Of a stretch of 10,259 bases of DNA, positions 1-7,050 are shown in pieces. The stretch comes from an uncultured Collinsella sp. (GTDB lineage Bacteria; Actinomycetota; Coriobacteriia; Coriobacteriales; Coriobacteriaceae): positions 1 to 10,259 of the forward strand of contig URWC01000059.1 of NCBI GenBank assembly GCA_900551555.1, written 5' to 3'. The notes beneath the pieces were generated by a model. That model was not told the origin of the DNA. It saw only the letters and a list, made by a program, of their open reading frames with translations, and did no database searches. Each line of letters opens with the position of its first letter. Positions within the stretch are counted from its first letter, which is position 1. Made by a program: the position numbers and the translations under genes.

Positions 1-254
1 ACGCCCGCCACGAGCGGAGCCTCGGGGCCAATTACCACGAGTCCGCATCCGTGGCTCTGAGCAAACGCCGCCACGGCCGCAGGATCGCAGTCGTCGAGAA
101 CCACGTTCTCGCCGCAGCTCGCGGTGCCGCCGTTACCCGGCGCGATGTAGAGCTTGCCGGCGCGCGGTGATGCTGCGAGCTTGGCTGCCAGAGCATGCTC
201 ACGGCCGCCGCTGCCCAACAACAGGATGTCGATGGTTTGAGTGTCCGCCTTCAA
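1..254 (-). CDS. purD: phosphoribosylamine--glycine ligase (GAR synthetase), 5' part only
   Basis: The gene runs off the left edge, so only the N-terminal 84 residues are visible. The enzyme joins glycine to 5-phosphoribosylamine with ATP in cytoplasmic de novo purine synthesis. The visible protein has the family's N-terminal signature ILLLGSGGREHALAAKLAAS (about residues 9-28), then the glycine-rich YIAPGNGGT near 37-45 and VVIGPEAPL near 74-82, as expected for the N-terminal domain of GARS. I chose a TTG start at 254-252 because an exact AGGAGG Shine-Dalgarno (265-260) lies 5 nt upstream and the signature begins just after it. No ATG serves this frame nearby. It follows purA on the same strand after a 118-bp gap holding a complex inverted repeat, so co-transcription with purA or leader control is plausible. 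Identification is firm; the start codon is likely. Confidence 0.93.
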   Translation of the reverse strand, partial: MKADTQTIDILLLGSGGREHALAAKLAASPRAGKLYIAPGNGGTASCGENVVLDDCDPAAVAAFAQSHGCGLVVIGPEAPLVAG

Positions 255-294
255 GGGTGCCTCCTCTATGGATGAACGGCCCGCTCCGCGCGAG

Positions 295-350
295 CCCTTT
301 GCAAGCAAATATACCCCTCGGCCGCCCGTCCGGGCTGCAAAGGGGTATAT
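295..350 (-). promoter_or_regulatory. nested/alternative inverted repeats in purA-purD gap (terminator or attenuator candidate)
   Basis: Two perfect inverted repeats share bases. ATATACCCCT (309-318) pairs with AGGGGTATAT (341-350), enclosing a small GCCC/GGGC hairpin (324-335). CCCTTTGCA (295-303) pairs with TGCAAAGGG (336-344). The stems overlap at 341-344, so they compete. In minus-strand RNA this structure lies after purA and before the purD ribosome binding site. There is no clear U-run, so it is not a textbook intrinsic terminator. An attenuator, RNA-stability element or protein-binding site is equally possible. Confidence 0.45.
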
Positions 351-372
351 CGCAATAACCAAATAGTCCCGA

Positions 373-1659
<1,287 letters not shown>

Positions 1660-1725
1660 GTTTACTCCTTACATTCATGGACTGTCTACGCGCCACGCCG
1701 GCACGCAGAAGCACAAAACATTCCC

Positions 1726-1754
1726 AGTATACCCGTGCAACGGGCGCCTGTCCT
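1726..1754 (-). promoter_or_regulatory. probable sigma-70-type promoter of purA
   Basis: On the minus strand, a -35-like AGGACA (1754-1749) and a -10 TATACT (1731-1726) are separated by exactly 17 bp. The -35 overlaps the dnaB stop codon. Predicted transcription would start near 1719, leaving a leader of roughly 60 nt before the purA ATG. The spacer contains a 5-bp inverted repeat, CCCGT-gca-ACGGG (1732-1744), which might be an operator or chance. The -10 is strong and the -35 matches four of six consensus bases. Confidence 0.55.
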
Positions 1755-3144
1755 ACTCCTCGGCATGTGCCCCATCAAGCTCATAGAACTTGGTGGATGC
1801 CGGCAGGAACATCAGGTCGACGTCGCCGATCGGGCCCGAACGGTTCTTAGCCACGACGATACGTGTAACGTCCTCGTCGGGTCGATCGTCGCGCGAGGCC
1901 TCAGCCTCGTCGGCGGATCGGTCCAAGAACATGACGATATCGGCGTCCTGCTCGATAGAGCCCGATTCACGCAGGTCGGACAGCTGCGGGCGCTTGCCGG
2001 TACGGGATTCGACCTGACGCGAGAGCTGTGACAGCGCGATGAGCGGGATCTTGAGCTCCTTGGCCATGATCTTCAGACCACGCGACATCTCGGAGACCTC
2101 GACGGTACGGCTCTCGGAGCGGCGTCCCGGCGGAGGACTCACCAGCTGCAGGTAGTCCAGGATGATGATTGCCTTCTCCTTGTTATGGAGCATGCGGCGG
2201 CTCTTGGCGCGAATCTCGGTCACTGTGGTGCCGGGCGTATCGTCAATCAGAATATCGAGCTTGGACAAGGTCTGCGTGGCCTCGTTGATATTGGCCCACT
2301 GCTCGGGGCTAATGCGACCCATGCGGAAGTCACTGATCGAGATCATGGCATAGGCGCAAATCAGACGCTGGGCAATTTCCTTACCCGACATCTCCAGCGA
2401 GAAGAAGCCGACGGTATAACCAGCAGCGGCAGCGTTGAGCGCCAGGTTCAGAGCGAACGACGTCTTACCTACAGCAGGACGGGCGCCGATGATGATGAGC
2501 TGACCCTCGCGGAAGCCCATGAGCATGCGGTCGAGCGACGGGAAGCCCGTGGGCACGCCCGCAGCCTGGCCACCGGCCTGGCACACTTCCTCGGCCTCAT
2601 TATAGGCCTCGACCATAAACTCGGTCAGCGTCTTGTAGCTCGACTTGACCTCGCGCGCCGTAACCTTGAGCAGCTTGCTCTCGGCTAGCTCCACGACCTC
2701 TTTGGTGTCGGTGGGGGCGTTATATGCCAGCGCGTTGATCTCGTTGGTGGCGCCGATCAGCTCACGCAGCATCGAATCGCGGCGAACGATGGCGGCATGG
2801 TGCTGCCAGTTGACGAGCGACAGGGTCTGACCCATCAACTCCAAAATGTACGCTTCGCCGCCCACGGCATCGAGCTTGTTGATGCTTCGCAGGTAATCGA
2901 TCAGTGAGATGGAGTCGATGGGAATGCGGCTGTTGTACATATCGACCATCGCGGTATAGATGGTCTTATGAATGGGCCGGTAGAAGTCATCGGGCTGCAG
3001 CTCGACCTGGGCCTCCTCGACCACCTCGGGTGATAGCAGCATAGCGGCCAGTACATTGGCCTCTGCATCTTGGTTTTGGGGAAGACCCAACTTTGAGCCG
3101 CGGTCCTCAACCGTCAGCCCGGTCTCCCTATCGTCATATGCCAT
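1753..3144 (-). CDS. dnaB: replicative DNA helicase DnaB
   Basis: This is the hexameric 5'-3' helicase that unwinds DNA at the replication fork and recruits primase. The 463-residue protein has the usual length and two-domain layout. The N-terminal DnaB domain (about 20-120) starts with PQNQDAEANVLAAML. The RecA-like helicase domain carries Walker A GARPAVGKT (220-228), Walker B ILDYLQL (328-334), SQLSRQVE (372-379), LRESGSIEQDAD (391-402) and KNRSGPIG (433-440). There is no intein interruption. I chose the ATG at 3144-3142 because GAGGA sits 5 nt upstream; two further in-frame ATGs at 3150 and 3156 lack a comparable site. It follows the rplI terminator by about 150 bp, so it probably has its own promoter; a weak TACTAT -10 candidate occurs in that gap without a good -35. 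No terminator was seen between dnaB and purA. Confidence 0.97.
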   Translation of the reverse strand: MAYDDRETGLTVEDRGSKLGLPQNQDAEANVLAAMLLSPEVVEEAQVELQPDDFYRPIHKTIYTAMVDMYNSRIPIDSISLIDYLRSINKLDAVGGEAYILELMGQTLSLVNWQHHAAIVRRDSMLRELIGATNEINALAYNAPTDTKEVVELAESKLLKVTAREVKSSYKTLTEFMVEAYNEAEEVCQAGGQAAGVPTGFPSLDRMLMGFREGQLIIIGARPAVGKTSFALNLALNAAAAGYTVGFFSLEMSGKEIAQRLICAYAMISISDFRMGRISPEQWANINEATQTLSKLDILIDDTPGTTVTEIRAKSRRMLHNKEKAIIILDYLQLVSPPPGRRSESRTVEVSEMSRGLKIMAKELKIPLIALSQLSRQVESRTGKRPQLSDLRESGSIEQDADIVMFLDRSADEAEASRDDRPDEDVTRIVVAKNRSGPIGDVDLMFLPASTKFYELDGAHAEE

Positions 3145-3297
3145 GAGCATCCTCATTCATATCGCTTGCGAGCATCCATAGTATCAGCCACGGTCCCAAA
3201 ACACGCCGCACGCGGCCAATCATCACCGAACCAAACGGATGAACGGTCCTGTACATAGGACTTCGACGCGACGTTCACTATGACACTCACTCAGCGC

Positions 3298-3336
3298 AAA
3301 AAACAAAAGGGCGCCCTGGTTTCCCAGAGCGCCCTT
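3298..3336 (-). terminator. intrinsic terminator of the rpsF-ssb-rpsR-rplI operon
   Basis: Read on the minus strand, a GC-rich stem of 13 positions pairs AAGGGCGC-T-CTGG (3336-3324) with CCAG-G-GCGCCCTT (3319-3307), with a single mismatch and a 4-nt GAAA loop. It is followed directly by TTTTGTTTTTT. It begins 33 bp after the rplI stop codon. This is a textbook rho-independent terminator and separates the ribosomal protein operon from dnaB. Confidence 0.95.
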
Positions 3337-3368
3337 CTTAGAACAAGATTGTTGCGTTGCAGCAAATG

Positions 3369-3908
3369 CTACTCGGCAGCAGCCTCAGTCTCGACCTCGG
3401 CGGTCTCGGCCTCGGCGACCTCAGCGGCCTCCTCGACCTCAGCCTCGGCAGCGAGCTCCTCGGCGGTAACGCCGACGAGAACGACAACCTCGGCCTTGAT
3501 CTCGCGGTACAGCGAGATGGCAACGGTGTGGGCACCGGCAACCTTGATGGGCTTACCGAGCTCGACGCGCTTGCGGTCGATGTCCATACCGAGCTGAGCC
3601 TTGATGGCGTCAGCGATCATAGCGGCGGTAACGGAGCCAAAGAGGATGCCCTCGTCGCCGACCTTGACGTCAACGGTGACCGTCTTGCCCTCGAAGGCAG
3701 CCTTGGTCTCGTTGGCGGTAGCCAGACGGACGGCCTCGCGCTTGGCGATGTTGTTGCGACGCTCGTCAAGCTGCTTGAGGTTGCCCTTGGTGGCGGCAAC
3801 AGCGAGCTTCTTGGGGAACAGGAAGTTCTCAGCGTAACCCTGAGCGACCTCTACGACGTCACCCTCGCCGCCCTTGCCCTTGATCTCATCGAGAAGAATA
3901 ACCTTCAT
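3369..3908 (-). CDS. rplI: 50S ribosomal protein bL9 with acidic C-terminal extension
   Basis: bL9 binds 23S rRNA near the base of the L1 stalk and helps maintain translational fidelity. The N-terminal domain shows the family signature MKVILLDEIKGKGGEGDVVEVAQGYAENFLFP (residues 1-32, read in two overlapping parts), followed by the long connecting helix (about 40-75) and the C-terminal domain ending near VVVLV (141-145). Family members usually stop at about 148-150 residues. This one has 179, and the last 34 are almost only Ala, Glu, Val and Thr, making a strongly acidic tail. The ATG start has a GGGAG site 7 nt upstream. It is the last gene of the operon, 15 bp after rpsR. The identity is clear; the role of the tail is unknown. 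Confidence 0.96.
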   Translation of the reverse strand: MKVILLDEIKGKGGEGDVVEVAQGYAENFLFPKKLAVAATKGNLKQLDERRNNIAKREAVRLATANETKAAFEGKTVTVDVKVGDEGILFGSVTAAMIADAIKAQLGMDIDRKRVELGKPIKVAGAHTVAISLYREIKAEVVVLVGVTAEELAAEAEVEEAAEVAEAETAEVETEAAAE

Positions 3909-3923
3909 GATGCGTCTCCCTTC

Positions 3924-4190
3924 TTAGCCGCGGTCGCGGTTGCCACGAGAGGAAACCACGGGGACGGTGTACGGCAGGAGAGCCATCTCGCGGGCGCGCT
4001 TGATGGCGTTGGCGATGTCATGCTGATGCTGCGTGCAAGCGCCAGTGACGCGACGGGGCTTGATCTTGCCACGGTCGGTCATGTACTTACGGAGAAGCTG
4101 AGTGTCCTTATAGTCGATGAACTCAGTGTTCTCCTTGCAGAACTGGCAGTACTTACGACGCGGCTGACGTGCAGAAAAATCATTAGCCAT
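3924..4190 (-). CDS. rpsR: 30S ribosomal protein bS18 (zinc-binding type)
   Basis: bS18 sits on the 30S platform and forms a heterodimer with bS6. The 88-residue protein contains the recognisable core RRKYCQFCKENTEFIDYKD (11-29), LLRKYMTDRGKIKPRRVTG (32-50) and HQHDIANAIKRAREMALLPY (55-74). Cys15, Cys18, Cys52 and His55 form a CxxC...CxxH set, so this is the zinc-binding form of bS18 and not the cysteine-free form. The ATG at 4190-4188 is preceded by AAAGG with 9 nt spacing. The frame stays open for 17 codons further upstream, but that part has no ribosome binding site and is not family-like. The gene lies between ssb (71-bp gap) and rplI (15-bp gap). Confidence 0.96.
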   Translation of the reverse strand: MANDFSARQPRRKYCQFCKENTEFIDYKDTQLLRKYMTDRGKIKPRRVTGACTQHQHDIANAIKRAREMALLPYTVPVVSSRGNRDRG

Positions 4191-4261
4191 GTCAAAATAC
4201 CTTTCATTTGGCAACTTCGGCGAACCGAAGCCGCCTCTCACTCAAAAATAGGTGAACACCC

Positions 4262-4714
4262 TTAGAACGGGATGTCCTCATCGTAGACGTCGACCGCAGG
4301 CGGCGTGGCCACCGGTGCGGCAGGACGTGCTGCGGGCGCGGGCGCTGCGGGGGCGTAACCGCCCTGATCGTAGCCACCCTGGCCACCACGGGAGCTCATA
4401 AACTCGATCTCATCGACGATGACCTCAAGCTTGCTCCGGCGCTGGCCGTCGCGCTCCCAAGAGCTGTAGCGCAGCTTGCCCTCGATCGCGACCTTGTTTC
4501 CCTTTGCCAGGAAACGGCTCACGGCCTCGGCGCGGGTGCCGAACATGGTGCAGTCGACAAAGTTGGGATAGTCCTCCCACTCGCCAGTCTGCGCGTTGCG
4601 GCGACGATCGTTCACGGCGACGCCAAAGGACAGAACCTGGGTTCCGCCGGCGGTGGCGCGCAGCTCGGGATCGCGGGTGAGGTTACCGGTGATGTTCACT
4701 CGATTGATGCTCAT
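4262..4714 (-). CDS. ssb: single-stranded DNA-binding protein SSB
   Basis: SSB coats and protects single-stranded DNA and recruits replication and repair proteins. The 150-residue protein has an N-terminal OB fold (about 1-110) with MSINRVNITGNLTRDPELR (1-19), FGVAVNDRR (30-38), FVDCTMFGTRAEAVSRFLAKG (52-72, in overlapping parts) and KVAIEGKLRYSSWERDG (74-90). A flexible Gly/Gln/Ala/Pro-rich linker (about 110-142) follows, and the protein ends in the acidic partner-binding tip DEDIPF (145-150). The ATG is preceded by GAGGA about 11 nt upstream. It is the second gene of the rpsF operon, 48 bp after rpsF. The intact tip and normal length mark it as the housekeeping SSB and not a plasmid or phage paralogue. 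Confidence 0.97.
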   Translation of the reverse strand: MSINRVNITGNLTRDPELRATAGGTQVLSFGVAVNDRRRNAQTGEWEDYPNFVDCTMFGTRAEAVSRFLAKGNKVAIEGKLRYSSWERDGQRRSKLEVIVDEIEFMSSRGGQGGYDQGGYAPAAPAPAARPAAPVATPPAVDVYDEDIPF

Positions 4715-4762
4715 AACTCACTACTTCCTCTTGGGGCACAAGCCCAGTCCAAAACGACAGTC

Positions 4763-5056
4763 TTACTCCTGGTCGTCGCGACGGACGATCATGTGGCGGA
4801 CCACAGCGTCGGTGATGCGCAGGACGCGATCAAGCTCGGCGATCTGGGTAGGATCTGCGTGGAAGTTGATGAGGGTGTAGTCACCATCGGTGAGGTCGTT
4901 GATCTCGTAGGCGAGCTTGCGCTTGCCCCACTCGTCAACGGAGTCGACCTTGCCAGCGCCCTCAGCGATCGTGGTATCGATACGCTTCATAACAGCGAGA
5001 CGAGTCTCGGGGTCGAGCGACGGGTCAACAAAGAACAGCAGTTCATAAGCCTTCAT
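4763..5056 (-). CDS. rpsF: 30S ribosomal protein bS6
   Basis: bS6 binds the 30S platform together with bS18. The 97-residue protein begins MKAYELLFFVDPSLDPE and continues with DEWGKRKLAYEINDLTDGDYTLI, the typical bS6 strand-loop region (given here by its key parts), ending with VLRITDAVVRHMIVRRDD. Length is normal. I chose the ATG at 5056-5054 because a near-perfect AGAGGAGGTGA lies 4 nt upstream; seven further upstream codons are open but would overlap that site. It is the first gene of the operon, preceded by a leader containing an 8-bp inverted repeat. Such leaders commonly mediate feedback by the bS6:bS18 complex in bacteria. Confidence 0.96.
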   Translation of the reverse strand: MKAYELLFFVDPSLDPETRLAVMKRIDTTIAEGAGKVDSVDEWGKRKLAYEINDLTDGDYTLINFHADPTQIAELDRVLRITDAVVRHMIVRRDDQE

Positions 5057-5082
5057 ATTGTCACCTCCTCTGGGCAAATGTG

Positions 5083-5111
5083 GCTTCAGGTCGTGAAGGT
5101 GCGCCTGAAGC
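5083..5111 (-). promoter_or_regulatory. rpsF leader hairpin, candidate bS6:bS18 autoregulatory element
   Basis: A perfect 8-bp inverted repeat, GCTTCAGG (5083-5090) and CCTGAAGC (5104-5111), encloses a 13-nt loop. It lies 27 bp upstream of the rpsF start and about 15 bp before its Shine-Dalgarno. A second hairpin, GCTGCA/TGCAGC, lies further upstream at about 5150-5168. Autoregulatory leaders bound by bS6:bS18 upstream of rpsF are established in many bacteria. That this hairpin is one is inference from position; I could not test the consensus. Confidence 0.4.
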
Positions 5112-5515
5112 AGGAAAAGACTTGGTAATAATATCTTTCAACCTCCTAGGCTGCAAGAATATGCAGCTACAACCTCATGACCTCCACATATGCCCATACT
5201 CGCACGACGTTTCATGCGCATTCCAACCAAATGCTGACCAAAAGCTTGACGGATCTGTGGACAAGATACGGTGCCGTGAGGACAAGCTGAGCCAAGTCGC
5301 AGGTCAACGGGCGCATGGTTGTGGTCGCAAAATGCATACCAGTGGCCCACAGCACCACCCAAAGATTTTTAAATTCATTGCCAAATCGCTTATAAATACC
5401 CCTTTTGAACAATTGAGTTGATCAACTACGCTGGTCGGAAGCCGTTTTTTGGCATCTCAAACCCCGCTGCAACGCCAAACGCGGCCAAGCGTTTTAAAAA
5501 ATGCCAACTTTTCTG
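5112..5515. other. intergenic stretch without convincing gene
   Basis: About 400 bp separate the rpsF leader from the tRNA-Ser promoter. The open frames here have no ribosome binding site and no protein-like composition. The stretch must contain the rpsF operon promoter on the minus strand, but I found no clear -35/-10 pair. It holds a 6-bp hairpin (about 5150-5168), a 12-bp perfect palindrome AGTTGATCAACT (5416-5427) and one DnaA-box-like TGTGGACAA (5256-5264). The part from about 5365 to 5410 is AT-rich. Confidence 0.5.
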
Positions 5516-5544
5516 TTTGCACTTTGCGATTCCTCGTGTATACT
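5516..5544 (+). promoter_or_regulatory. promoter of the tRNA-Ser genes
   Basis: A -35-like TTTGCA (5516-5521) and a -10 TATACT (5539-5544) are separated by 17 bp. Transcription would start near 5551, about 10 nt before the mature 5' end of the first tRNA. Position and spacing fit a strong stable-RNA promoter. Confidence 0.75.
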
Positions 5545-5560
5545 GACTTTCGCATTTAAC

Positions 5561-5651
5561 GGAGAGTTGTCCGAGTGGCCGAAGGAGCACGATTGGAAAT
5601 CGTGTAGGCGTCAAAAGCGTCTCCAGGGTTCAAATCCCTGACTCTCCGCCA
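5561..5651 (+). tRNA. tRNA-Ser (anticodon GGA)
   Basis: The acceptor strands GGAGAGT (5561-5567) and ACTCTCC (5641-5647) pair perfectly and are followed by discriminator G and an encoded CCA. The anticodon stem CACGA/TCGTG (5588-5592/5600-5604) closes the loop TTGGAAA, placing anticodon GGA at 5595-5597. The T arm has the GGTTCAAATCC signature. The long variable arm, GGCGTCAAAAGCGTC, is typical of class II serine tRNAs. It reads UCC and UCU codons. Confidence 0.97.
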
Positions 5652-5660
5652 GTTAATTCC

Positions 5661-5690
5661 AAAGCAGGCCTTCGAGCCTGCTTTGTTTTT
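5661..5690 (+). terminator. intrinsic terminator after tRNA-Ser(GGA)
   Basis: A perfect 9-bp stem AAAGCAGGC (5661-5669) / GCCTGCTTT (5676-5684) with loop CTTCGA is followed by GTTTTT. It lies between the two tRNA genes, so expression of the second may depend on read-through. Confidence 0.9.
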
Positions 5691-5699
5691 ACCCCACGC

Positions 5700-5790
5700 G
5701 GAGGGGTGGCAGAGTGGTTGAATGCGGCGGTCTCGAAAACCGTTTGGCCTGTATAAGGTCACGAGGGTTCGAATCCCTCCTCCTCCGCCA
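5700..5790 (+). tRNA. tRNA-Ser (anticodon CGA)
   Basis: The acceptor strands GGAGGGG (5700-5706) and CTCCTCC (5780-5786) pair with one G-U, followed by discriminator G and encoded CCA. The anticodon stem GCGGT/ACCGT (5727-5731/5739-5743) closes loop CTCGAAA, giving anticodon CGA at 5734-5736. The T arm has GGTTCGAATCC, and a long class II variable arm lies between. It reads UCG codons. No separate promoter fits in the 9 bp between the preceding terminator and this gene. Confidence 0.96.
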
Positions 5791-5801
5791 TTTTGGTTGA
5801 G

Positions 5802-5828
5802 AAAGCTCCCAAGAATGGGAGCTTTTTT
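5802..5828 (+). terminator. intrinsic terminator after tRNA-Ser(CGA)
   Basis: A 9-bp stem AAAGCTCCC (5802-5810) / GGGAGCTTT (5817-5825) with loop AAGAAT is followed by a run of T. It ends the tRNA transcription unit about 33 bp before the palindromic repeat. Confidence 0.92.
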
Positions 5829-5860
5829 GTTATCGAAATACGTCTCGATCCCACGCTTCC

Positions 5861-5940
5861 CCAAACATGTACGTCAGCCTCAAAAAACGACATTTTTCGA
5901 CATCTTTGGAGGCTGACGTACACGTTTGGATTGAGCTCAC
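5861..5940 (+). repeat. palindromic terminal repeat, copy 1
   Basis: The unit has a left arm CCAAACATGTACGTCAGCCT+C (5861-5881) and a right arm (5909-5929) that is its reverse complement at 20 of 21 positions. Between them lies a 27-nt centre containing CGACAT-TTTT-CGACAT as a direct repeat. An 11-nt tail ATTGAGCTCAC (5930-5940) follows. The stop codon of the DUF559-like gene starts 11 bp after the tail. The same unit occurs in reverse orientation at 7051-7130. Confidence 0.95.
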
Positions 5941-5950
5941 GGGAGCGGCG

Positions 5951-6958
5951 CTATTCGGAAGGTGCCTCCTCGTCTCGTATGCTTTTCCAGTTGCGGATAA
6001 GTGCCTTGCGTAGTTCGTTTTGTTTTCTCTGGTACCCGGTGTCGGTACAGCGAGGCATGCCGAGTGCTTCGCGAATGTTGTTCATGGCGCGGTGAAAGGC
6101 GAGCTGGCTGCCGAACTGAGCCGAAGTGAGCGTAACGATTCGATATCCCATTTGGGAGAGAACGGCCTCTCGCTCCGCATCTGCTCCCTTGCGCTCGAGC
6201 TCATCGTGAAAACCGCCCTTATATTCGATACCGAGCGCCCTGCGCTTATAGGTCACGAGCGCATCGATTTTGAGCGTTCGAGCTTTGGCGCAATGCCAGA
6301 GACGTTGAGGGATCTCGAGCGGTTTGTTGAGTTCGACACCTCGGATGCCAACGCCGCCTTCGCTTGTTGGGAGCGAGAGGGCGATTGCCGAAGCGGTCTC
6401 CATAGGCGAGGCCGAGCGATCGTAGATGTGCCTGAGCGCGAGCCGTGCACGTGTGGCACCGGGTTTGCCGGGGTGCCGATCGAGCAGTTCGGTTATTTCA
6501 TCCTTGGAGGTGGTGGCTGGTTGCTCGGTATAAGGGTCGGCGGGATTGAGCCTCATGCGATAATCGCCGCAAACTTCATAGCCATATTCGAGATATTCGA
6601 TCCTATCCATCCACTCGGCAGCGAGCACGAAGGCGAAGGCTTCGTCGGTGATGAAGATTCCGGGCGTCAACTCGTTAATATGCTCGTAGGGAAGATTTTG
6701 TCCAAGAATGTGGCAAACGACGCCTTTGGTACGAATTCGCTCAAATTCGAATACAACCGCGATATCGATAGTCTTAAGCATATCGGACGGAATGCCGCAG
6801 TCGGTAAGGGCCTGTCGTATGCGCGCAACACGTTGCTGGGTGGAGATGCCTTGTGCGCCTATCTGGTAGTCGTGCCGCGCAAGAGACTGAACCAAATTCT
6901 GGGGTGCATGATGGACAAGCCATGCGGTTTTATGCGAAATGAGAACAGGGGTATCCAT
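5951..6958 (-). CDS. DUF559-like PD-(D/E)XK nuclease-family protein
   Basis: The 335-residue protein is unlike its housekeeping neighbours. Its C-terminal part resembles DUF559 (Vsr-like, PD-(D/E)XK fold): SPMETASAIALSLP (184-197) with Glu187, then LKIDALVTYKRRALGIEYKGG (229-249, given by key residues Asp232, Glu245 and Lys247), then DAEREAVLSQMGYRIVTLT (260-278). The spacing of Asp, Glu-x-Lys and a following Arg/helix fits a nuclease core. The N-terminal half (1-180) resembles the part preceding DUF559 in AbiEi-like actinobacterial proteins, but I recognise no clear motif. The ATG has GAGAGG about 6 nt upstream. No signal peptide or membrane segment is visible. It is the only gene between two inverted palindromic repeats. 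Possible roles are a DNA nuclease in defence or mobility, or a degenerate orphan. The 313-residue frame opposite is a shadow. Confidence 0.75.
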   Translation of the reverse strand: MDTPVLISHKTAWLVHHAPQNLVQSLARHDYQIGAQGISTQQRVARIRQALTDCGIPSDMLKTIDIAVVFEFERIRTKGVVCHILGQNLPYEHINELTPGIFITDEAFAFVLAAEWMDRIEYLEYGYEVCGDYRMRLNPADPYTEQPATTSKDEITELLDRHPGKPGATRARLALRHIYDRSASPMETASAIALSLPTSEGGVGIRGVELNKPLEIPQRLWHCAKARTLKIDALVTYKRRALGIEYKGGFHDELERKGADAEREAVLSQMGYRIVTLTSAQFGSQLAFHRAMNNIREALGMPRCTDTGYQRKQNELRKALIRNWKSIRDEEAPSE

Positions 6959-7013
6959 TGAGGGCCTCTCGCTCTGAGCCGGTATCCAACTCTTATGTCC
7001 GTTGAAGTGGGGA

Positions 7014-7043
7014 AATATACCGGATGTGAGTAAATCAACTCAC
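7014..7043 (-). promoter_or_regulatory. possible -10 and operator-like inverted repeat upstream of the DUF559-like gene
   Basis: A perfect 6-bp inverted repeat GTGAGT (7026-7031) / ACTCAC (7038-7043) with a 6-bp spacer lies just upstream of a -10-like TATATT (minus strand 7019-7014). No good -35 was found, so an activator- or repressor-bound promoter is possible. The site lies inside the repeat-bounded cassette and would travel with the gene. Confidence 0.3.
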
Positions 7044-7050
7044 TCATGCT

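Noticed and set aside
3357..4265. 302-residue open frame on the plus strand opposite rplI and rpsR
   Set aside because: It lies over two certain ribosomal protein genes, is Leu/Gly/Asp-rich and shows no motif or ribosome binding site.
5256..5264. DnaA-box-like TGTGGACAA near replication genes
   Set aside because: Only one site with one mismatch was found and no AT-rich box cluster, so an origin is not supported.
5080..5421. 113-residue open frame in the rpsF upstream region
   Set aside because: No ribosome binding site, no motif, mixed composition, and it would run through the rpsF leader on the opposite strand.
5057..5560. Clear promoter for the rpsF operon
   Set aside because: Several TTG- and TAT-containing hexamers exist on the minus strand, but none combine with an acceptable 16-18 bp spacing.
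5556..5864. Minus-strand open frame across the two tRNA genes
   Set aside because: It is formed by tRNA and terminator sequence; such frames are common annotation artefacts.
5861..5940. CRISPR array
   Set aside because: Only two repeat copies, inverted and about 1.1 kb apart with a gene between; no regular spacers.
6020..6961. 313-residue open frame opposite the DUF559-like gene
   Set aside because: The minus strand carries the recognisable SPMET, D, E-x-K nuclease pattern and a ribosome binding site; the plus frame has neither.
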